NCBI GenBank assembly: GCA_016930855.1
Contig: JAFGFX010000228.1
Span: forward strand, 1-33,957
Length of the DNA: 33,957 bases
DNA from: Sedimentisphaerales bacterium
GTDB lineage: Bacteria; Planctomycetota; Phycisphaerae; Sedimentisphaerales; SM23-30
Direction: 5' to 3'
Numbering within the stretch: the stretch's first letter is position 1; each line of letters opens with the position of its first letter. Positions 27,625 to 33,957 of this stretch are shown piece by piece. A program made the translations under genes and the position numbers. The notes beneath the pieces were generated by a model that worked only from the letters and a program-made list of their open reading frames with translations, ran no database searches and was not told where the DNA came from.

Positions 27625-28853
27625 AGAACACCCCCAAGGGTTTGCGCCTGCACATCGGCCTGTTCGGCCGGCGGAACGTGGGCAAGAGTTCGCTGCTGAA
27701 CGCCCTGACCCGCCAGCAGGTCTCGATCATCTCGGAGGTGGCGGGCACCACGACCGATCCGGTGGAAAAGCCGATGGAGCTGCTGCCGCTGGGCCCGGTG
27801 TTGTTTATCGATACCGCCGGGATTGATGATCTCGGATCGCTGGGCGCCCAGCGGGTGCAGCGTACCCGGCAGGTGTTCGACCGGACCGATCTGGCGATTC
27901 TGATCACGCAGGCCGGCGAATGGACCCAATATGAGCCGGCGATGCTGGCCGAATTTGGTCAGCGGGGGATTCCCACAATAGTGGTGTACAACAAGTCCGA
28001 TCTGGCCGGCCCGTCGGCGGAGCTGTCGGGGCGACTCGAGCAACAGGGGATTGCAACCGTGCGGACCTCCGCGCTGCTCGGTGAGGGGATCGCCGACCTG
28101 CTCGCCATGATCATTCGGCAGGCGCCGGAGGATTTCGTCCATCCGCCGACGATTCTGGGCGACCTGATCGAGCCGGGCGACCTGGTCATGCTGGTGGTAC
28201 CGATCGACCTGGAGGCGCCGAAGGGCCGGCTGATCCTGCCGCAGGTCCAGACGCTGCGGGAGGTGCTGGACGGCGACGCCTGCGGTCTGATCGTCAAGGA
28301 GCGGGAGTTATCTGAGGCCCTGGACCGGCTGCGGCGGCCGCCGCGGCTGGTGGTTACTGATTCCCAGGCCTTCTTGAAGGTCGCCGGCGACACGCCGCCC
28401 GGCGTGAAGATGACGTCGTTTTCGATCCTGTTCGCCCGCCAGAAGGGCGATCTGGCGGAGTTTGTCCGGGGGGCCCTGGCGATCGAGCGGTTGCGGCCGG
28501 GCGATCGGATCTTGATCAGCGAATCGTGCAGCCATCATCCGATCGGCGACGATATCGGCCGGATCAAGATCCCCCGCTGGCTGACCCAGTACGTGGGCGG
28601 CCGGTTGCATTTCGAGGTGGTCCAGGGCCATGATTTTGCGGACGACCTGGCGGATTTCCGGCTGGTGGTGCAATGCGGCGGCTGCATGCACAACCGCCGG
28701 GAGATGCTCACGCGGATCGGCCGCTGCCGGGCGGCGGGGGTGCCCATCACGAATTACGGCGTGGCGATCGCCTACACGCTGGGGATCCTGGATCGGGCCT
28801 TGGAGCCGTTCGCCGCGGCGCACGAGCTGTATCGTCGCCTGCGGGCCAAGTAA
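27621..28853 (+). CDS. hydF: [FeFe] hydrogenase H-cluster maturation GTPase HydF
   Basis: ATGA overlap with aspA; 'HIGLFGRRNVGKSSLLNALTRQQVSIISEVAGTTTDPVEKPMELLPLGPVLFIDTAGIDD', 'NKSD', C-terminal Fe-S ligand region 'ISESCSHHPIGDDIGRIKIPRWL...VVQCGGCMHNRREML'. Confidence 0.97.
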   Translation: MKNTPKGLRLHIGLFGRRNVGKSSLLNALTRQQVSIISEVAGTTTDPVEKPMELLPLGPVLFIDTAGIDDLGSLGAQRVQRTRQVFDRTDLAILITQAGEWTQYEPAMLAEFGQRGIPTIVVYNKSDLAGPSAELSGRLEQQGIATVRTSALLGEGIADLLAMIIRQAPEDFVHPPTILGDLIEPGDLVMLVVPIDLEAPKGRLILPQVQTLREVLDGDACGLIVKERELSEALDRLRRPPRLVVTDSQAFLKVAGDTPPGVKMTSFSILFARQKGDLAEFVRGALAIERLRPGDRILISESCSHHPIGDDIGRIKIPRWLTQYVGGRLHFEVVQGHDFADDLADFRLVVQCGGCMHNRREMLTRIGRCRAAGVPITNYGVAIAYTLGILDRALEPFAAAHELYRRLRAK

Positions 28854-29051
28854 GTGTACTCCCATGGACACTCGTCTGCGATCAAATCGTATCCGCCCGA
28901 TCGGCATCTTAACGCTTATCTCTTCTCATCCTCTCTCAAAAGCGCCCAACGATTCTGGGTGAGCCGGCGAGTTGCCCCTTTGTTTAACCGGCGCCGGCGT
29001 GGAGTTACGCCCGGTTGACAATCCGCCCGCCGGCCTTGGACGCCCTCAGGA

Positions 29052-29474
29052 TTAGATCCAGTCCCGGCGCGGATCGGTCCGGGAGGTGTCCTTGATGCCG
29101 AGCCAGGTTTTGGCGGTAAAGACGTCGGCGAATACGATCACGCTTTCCGGGTAGTGCAGGCAGATCATTCCCTCGTAGAATTTCGCCAGATCCCAGGCGC
29201 AGTTGTCCGACAGGGACGGGACGATCGCGCAGCGGTGCGGTGTGGGCGGTCGGTCTATTTCCTTGCGCCGGTCCAGGACGCGTTGGACGTCCTGCCTGGT
29301 GATCAGTCGGCAGGCATCGTGCCCGATTTCCAGTAGTTCGTACAGCGGCGTCTGAATCCGTTCATCGATGGCGTGGGCCACTTCGTAGGCGATGAATTCC
29401 TCCGCCGTGACCGTCCCGCTGGCGATGGCATAAATGTAATGACCTTGCCCGTGGACCGAATAATCGATCGGCAT
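29052..29474 (-). CDS. Hypothetical protein, possibly STAS/SpoIIAA-like fold
   Basis: MPIDYSVHGQGHYIYAIASGTVTAEEFIAYEVAHAIDERIQTPLYELLEIGHDACRLITRQDVQRVLD...; GGGAGG upstream of the ATG at 29474. Confidence 0.6.
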   Translation of the reverse strand: MPIDYSVHGQGHYIYAIASGTVTAEEFIAYEVAHAIDERIQTPLYELLEIGHDACRLITRQDVQRVLDRRKEIDRPPTPHRCAIVPSLSDNCAWDLAKFYEGMICLHYPESVIVFADVFTAKTWLGIKDTSRTDPRRDWI

Positions 29475-29953
29475 CTCGTATTTCCTCCCTGGCAAGCCAT
29501 GGTTCCCAGAACAGTATCCTTTTCCCATCGAGATGCATGCCGAGTTGACCCATAAGATCAAGGGATATTGTAGCGGCTCTTATCCCCGACCGTCAAGGCG
29601 CCATAAGGCGGTCCGGCTAGATCAAAGATAGTCGCCATCATTTTTTGTCCGCCTGGGTCTAAATTGTAGGGTAGAATAGAGGTAGAAAACCCGGCATTAC
29701 GGGACCGCCGATGATCCAGCAGTTGGCCGCCAAGAATGCCCGCGCCGAAGTACATACCAAGACGTTATTTTTGATCCAACGGTGTAGCGAACAGCCGGGG
29801 AAAGATCTTTCTAAAGGCTTGTAAACGAGTGGATTAGGGTTATTTTTCCTGTGCATGGAGTCCCTGACAGGAACGATTGAAACGACCGATCCCGCAGGGC
29901 CGATGGCTCTACTGTCCCGGCAGGCGGCACAAAGTCCATGTAGGAGAATTGTG

Positions 29954-31240
29954 ATGGCTGCGCGTACCAAGTCACTTGTTCCCAAGGTGTTACCGATCCT
30001 GTTGGCCCTTTTATTGCTGGGGATCTGGATGGTGCCCTATCCGGCCGTGCGGGCCGCGTCCTCCGGGGCTGGGCCAGCCCAGGAAACACAGGCGATCACG
30101 GATTTTCTATCCTCCCTGGAGCGGGCCGGCGGCCCGATGGCCTTCGATCATAACGCCGACGGCCGCGCGGATATGCAGGTCTATCCGCTTCGAACCCGAA
30201 CTCCTGACGATCAAACAAGTTACGTCACCTTGTCCCAGGCCATGCAGACCGGCCAGTTCGTCCTGCGGGAGGATCCGCGCAATTACAATGCCAATTATTT
30301 CAACAGTCCGCTGGTTCAGAATCTCCAGCAGCGGTACGGGCCGAACGTGGTGGCCCAGTATACCGGCAGCTCGAACGTCTTCGCCCAGCGGGGTACGGGC
30401 ATCCAGGGCGGCGGGCAGAATCGCAGTTTCGGCAGCAGCGGCGTGTACGGCCGCAGCTCGGGAAGCTACGGCCGCAGCAGCCGCGGTACCGGCAGTCGCG
30501 GCAGTCGGACCGGCTCCTATGGCACCGGGGGCACCCGCGGATCGTATGGAACCGGCGGCTATCGGGGCGCGTATCTGTCCGGCGGTCGTAGCGACATGGT
30601 GGCCGCGGCGGAACCGGCGGACATGGAACTGCAGCTCTGGTGCTTCGAAAAGAACCGGATCATCCCGCAGGCCATCCAGTCGGGCAATTCCGACCTGTTC
30701 AACTTCGCGGGCCTGGCCAGCCCCTCGGTGCGCCGCAAGCTGGTCACCGCCTCGAGCCAGAAGCAGGTGGACCGGATCGTGGCCAGGGAGTTGCAGCGGC
30801 TCGGCGTGCAAAGCCGAACCCTGGCGCTCCACGATATCTTCACGGAGCCTTCCATCTACGATACCATGCGGTTTTATGCCCAGCAGAGCCAGGAGATCCT
30901 GGCGAGTTGTCCGGACAGCACCGGCATGATGGTGCTGGACGGCAGCGGCAGGATCCTGTGCCTGGACGTCTACGCCAACGTCGACCTGTTCCGGCAGATG
31001 CTGCCTTCGCTGCTGCAGAGCGCGGCGCTCGATGTGTATGCCGCCGCCCCGGCCGAGCCGGTGGCGAGCGATTCGCTGGCGGCGGAGTTTCTGATCCGGG
31101 TGCAGACCCTGAACGATTGGGAAAAGGTCTCGAGGCAGGCATACCAACACGTTTCGAATACCCTGGTGGGCGAGATGGTCCTGCTGGGCGACGCCGGCCA
31201 GACCCGAATGGTTCACCTGGAGATCTACCCGGCGAACTAG
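29954..31240 (+). CDS. Secreted/anchored protein resembling ARPP-1 (DUF6569) domain, with a Gly/Ser/Tyr/Arg-rich low-complexity insert
   Basis: TAGGAGAATTGTG-ATG; signal 'VLPILLALLLLGIWMVPYPAVRA'; 'MQVYPLRTRTPDDQTSYVTLSQAMQTGQFVLRED' and 'MMVLDGSGRILCLDVYANVDLFRQMLPSLLQSAALDV' flank 'SFGSSGVYGRSSGSYGRSSRGTGSRGSRTGSYGTGGTRGSYGTGGYRGAYLSGG'. ORF well supported; family call from memory. Confidence 0.65.
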   Translation: MAARTKSLVPKVLPILLALLLLGIWMVPYPAVRAASSGAGPAQETQAITDFLSSLERAGGPMAFDHNADGRADMQVYPLRTRTPDDQTSYVTLSQAMQTGQFVLREDPRNYNANYFNSPLVQNLQQRYGPNVVAQYTGSSNVFAQRGTGIQGGGQNRSFGSSGVYGRSSGSYGRSSRGTGSRGSRTGSYGTGGTRGSYGTGGYRGAYLSGGRSDMVAAAEPADMELQLWCFEKNRIIPQAIQSGNSDLFNFAGLASPSVRRKLVTASSQKQVDRIVARELQRLGVQSRTLALHDIFTEPSIYDTMRFYAQQSQEILASCPDSTGMMVLDGSGRILCLDVYANVDLFRQMLPSLLQSAALDVYAAAPAEPVASDSLAAEFLIRVQTLNDWEKVSRQAYQHVSNTLVGEMVLLGDAGQTRMVHLEIYPAN

Positions 31241-31490
31241 GGCCAAAGGGCCGCAATGTGGCCGACCAGTGAACGATCTTTCCGACCGCTATGAGGGGCC
31301 GGCTGCTCTGATGGGCCGACATCACAACATACTTCCGGCCGGTGGCGATGAGTACGCTCTGGTCCCAGCCGACCTTTAGAGCAATTGTCGTCGATCCACG
31401 ATTCTGACGCCTGCCGATTTTTCTCGTCGCCAACCTAGTGTCATATATCAAGTTACTTTATGTTGCACTTGGAAGTTGAATCCGCGATTT

Positions 31491-32828
31491 TTAGAGATGC
31501 CAGGGGCTGCGCATCGAGCGGTAGAGCATGCGGTTTGCTTCGCTGTCGTTGGGGAAGGTTTCCCGGTCGGGATCCCAGCGGAGCCTTCGTCCCAGGCGCA
31601 TGGCGATTTCGCCCAGCAGACAGACGCTGCATGAGCGATGGCCGATCTCGACGGGGGCGATGGATTCCCGGCGGCTCCGGATGCATTCCAGGAAGTTGCC
31701 CTTGTGGCTGCGGCTGGCGTAGAGGCGGATCTGGTCGGGGCCGATCCGGCAATCCAGCAGGGATTTCGGGTGGGCGTCCAGTTGGCCGCGCCGCACGGCC
31801 ACCCAACCCTCGGAACCAAGAAACGTGATACCCTGGGGGATCTTCCTGTTGTCGGCGCAGATGACCTTGACGCCGTTGGCATAGGTATATTCGATGCGGA
31901 AGGGACCGTGGACGTTCCAGATGCCATCGGACGGGTACTCGGCGGCGCCTTCGATCTCGACCGGTCCGGTGTATTCGGTGCCCATGCCCCACTGGGCGAT
32001 GTCGAGGTGGTGGCTGCCCCAGCCGGTGATCATGCCGGCGCCGTAATCGGCGATCCGCAGCCAGCCGGGCCGGCCGTAGCCCTTCTGCGGATGCACGCGG
32101 GTCTCGGTGTAGGGCGCCCAGGGCGCCGGGCCCAGCCACATGTCGTAATCGAGCCCGTCTGGGACCGGCATGGCCGGCTGGCTGGTCCCGGCCGGATCGA
32201 CGTCGAAGGCGACGTGCACGGTGTGGAGCTTGCCGATGCGGCCGTTGCGGACCAGTTCGCAGCCGAAGCGGAACTGTCCGCTGCTGCGCTGCTGGCTGCC
32301 GACCAGGAGCACGCGGCGATAGCGGCGGACCGTATCGCTCAAAATGCGGCCCTCGGCGAGGGTCAAGGACAGGGGCTTTTGCAGAAAGATGTCCTTGCCG
32401 GCCCGGGCGGCCGCCAGGGCGCAGGGCACATGCCAGTGATCGGGGGTCACGATGGAGACGGCGTCGATATCCGGCCGCGCGACCAGCTCGCGGAAGTCGC
32501 CGTAGCGGGCGCACCCTTTGTAGGCGCCGCTTTTGGCCCGGGAGGCATAGTTTGATTCGACGAGTTGTTGGGCGAATGCGGCGCGGCGGGCGTCCACGTC
32601 GCAGACGGCCACGATCTGCACCTGGGAAAATCCCATCAGTTCCCGCAGGTCCCCCAGTCCCATGCGCCCCACGCCGATACAGCCGATGGTGATTTTATTA
32701 CCGGCGTCGTTGGGGTTGCCGAAGACGCCGCCGCCGGCCAGTGACGGCCCCGCCAGGGCCCCGGCGAGGCCATGCAGAAAATTGCGGCGCGTAAGGTGAA
32801 CGGGCAGGCGCTTTGTATTCCTGTGCAT
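31491..32828 (-). CDS. Gfo/Idh/MocA-family oxidoreductase with Tat-type signal
   Basis: MHRNTKRLPVHLTRRNFLHGLAGALAGPSLAGG... 'ITIGCIGVGRMGLGDLRELMGFSQVQIVAVCDVDARRA', 'DIDAVSIVTPDHWHVPCALAAARAGKDIFLQKPLSLTLAEGRIL'. Confidence 0.93.
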   Translation of the reverse strand: MHRNTKRLPVHLTRRNFLHGLAGALAGPSLAGGGVFGNPNDAGNKITIGCIGVGRMGLGDLRELMGFSQVQIVAVCDVDARRAAFAQQLVESNYASRAKSGAYKGCARYGDFRELVARPDIDAVSIVTPDHWHVPCALAAARAGKDIFLQKPLSLTLAEGRILSDTVRRYRRVLLVGSQQRSSGQFRFGCELVRNGRIGKLHTVHVAFDVDPAGTSQPAMPVPDGLDYDMWLGPAPWAPYTETRVHPQKGYGRPGWLRIADYGAGMITGWGSHHLDIAQWGMGTEYTGPVEIEGAAEYPSDGIWNVHGPFRIEYTYANGVKVICADNRKIPQGITFLGSEGWVAVRRGQLDAHPKSLLDCRIGPDQIRLYASRSHKGNFLECIRSRRESIAPVEIGHRSCSVCLLGEIAMRLGRRLRWDPDRETFPNDSEANRMLYRSMRSPWHL

Positions 32829-33115
32829 CGTGTCTTCTCTGGAGGCGACCGGTTTGACCGGTTCCCTGAACATAAAGCGGATTATAGCGGAAACGATTCT
32901 TCGGGTACAACCTTTTTATCCCTGCCGCGAAACGCGACGGGGGCCGCAACGATGTCAGACTTGCCCGCCGGGCGAGGAAACGCTATCCTTGTGGAGGCCG
33001 TTTCCCGATCCCGGCAAAAGGCGATATCAGCGGGCACAACGCCGACTGACGGACTGGAAAGCAGCTTTCAACCTGCCTGGTTTTCCGGCAGCGGCGATAC
33101 GATGAGCAAGGGACA

Positions 33116-33957
33116 ATGATCAAGATCGCGGTGATTTCGGACGTCCATGCGGGCAGGACCGAGGCGGATTCCTCCTGCCGGGGGGATATCGCCGAGATCC
33201 TGCTGGCGCGGGCGGTGTACCGGTTGCAGCGATGGGTAAGGCCGGACATCGTGCTGCTGCTGGGTGACCTGGTCGAGGCGGATGGCTTTGCCGCGCACCG
33301 CGATCCATTGGAACGGCTCGCCCGCCAGATCGAGACCTTGACCTGCCCGGTTCTTGTCATCCCCGGCAACCACGATCCGGCCGACGAGCTGTTTTACGAG
33401 CATTTTCCGCCGCCCCCGGAGATGCTGGACGTTGGAGGCGTCCGCTTCCTGGCGTTTCAGGACGAGCAGTTGCCGGCCTATCACGCCCGTCGATCCGAGC
33501 GGGATTTGCGGCGGATGCAAAGCGCCCGCCGGGATTTCGACGGGCCGATCGTCTCGGTCCAGCACGTGCCGCTTTTTCCCGCGGATGCCGCCGCCTGTCC
33601 CTTTCATTACACCAACGCCGAGGACATTATAGAGGTCATGCGTCAGGCGGGGATCCATCTGGCGATCTCCGGTCATTATCATGAGGGCATGGACCTGCTG
33701 CGGCGGGGGCCGATGGGATTTGTCGTCAATCCGGCCCTGTGCCAGGAGCCGTTTTCCTTTCTGGTCCTGGAGATGGACGGGTCCACCATCCGCTGCGAGC
33801 CGCATTCGCTGCAGATGCCGCGGGCGCTGGAATTGTTCGACGCCCACGTGCATACGCCGTTCGCCTATTGCAACGAGAATATGGACGCGGCCCTGGCGCT
33901 GCGCTTGGCGGAGGATTTCCACCTGGCCGGCGTGGGCTTCGCGGAACATTCCAGCCA
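33116..33957 (+). CDS. Calcineurin-like metallophosphoesterase fused to an N-terminal part of a PHP domain (truncated by window edge)
   Basis: Manual translation from ATG 33116 is open to the window end: MIKIAVISDVHAGRTEADS...PDIVLLLGDLVEADGF...VLVIPGNHDPADELF...VQHVPLF...LAISGHYHEGMD...MPRALELFDAHVHTPFAYCNENMDAALALRLAEDFHLAGVGFAEHSS. Absent from the ORF track because it is partial. Confidence 0.82.
   Translation, partial: MIKIAVISDVHAGRTEADSSCRGDIAEILLARAVYRLQRWVRPDIVLLLGDLVEADGFAAHRDPLERLARQIETLTCPVLVIPGNHDPADELFYEHFPPPPEMLDVGGVRFLAFQDEQLPAYHARRSERDLRRMQSARRDFDGPIVSVQHVPLFPADAAACPFHYTNAEDIIEVMRQAGIHLAISGHYHEGMDLLRRGPMGFVVNPALCQEPFSFLVLEMDGSTIRCEPHSLQMPRALELFDAHVHTPFAYCNENMDAALALRLAEDFHLAGVGFAEHSS

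Noticed and set aside
30840-31451. 203-aa minus-strand ORF in the intergenic/3' region of the ARPP-1-like gene
   Set aside because: Mostly antisense to the plus-strand gene; the 5' ~70 codons (31241-31451) could be a gene remnant but show no recognisable motif.

Overview
High-GC bacterial chromosomal window. The single EF-hand/dockerin-like C-terminus ('GDLNGDCYVNLLDFYIMATHWL') and the gene content suggest a Phycisphaerae/Planctomycetes-type anaerobe; this lineage call is inference. The core, about 14.9-28.9 kb, is one co-directional, tightly packed [FeFe]-hydrogenase locus: rex (TTG start) - NuoE/HndA-like - NuoF/HndC-like - HndD-like catalytic [FeFe] hydrogenase - a protein fusing an H-cluster-like domain to a histidine kinase - a stand-alone receiver - a REC-histidine kinase hybrid - hydE - hydG - aspartate ammonia-lyase - hydF. 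It is preceded by an AT-rich control region with a near-consensus promoter (TTGACA-N17-TAATAT) and a Rex-like operator (CATTGTGA-N6-TAACAATG) over the expected start site. The most interesting candidate system is this self-contained redox/H2-sensing, catalytic and maturation cassette, especially the H-cluster-domain kinase and its two-step relay with no visible DNA-binding output. Flanking genes: DUF1343/NamZ-like (partial), heparinase II/III-like, NIPSNAP-like, dockerin-like secreted protein, TonB-dependent receptor with a structured leader, clpX, SHOCT-like small membrane protein, CheY-like regulator, D-amino-acid aminotransferase-like, hisI, SAM methyltransferase, PilZ-pseudoreceiver protein, ARPP-1-like protein with a Gly/Ser/Tyr/Arg-rich insert, Gfo/Idh/MocA oxidoreductase, and a partial metallophosphoesterase-PHP fusion. 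I saw no tRNA, rRNA, CRISPR array or transposase. All family calls come from reading motifs; no searches were run.
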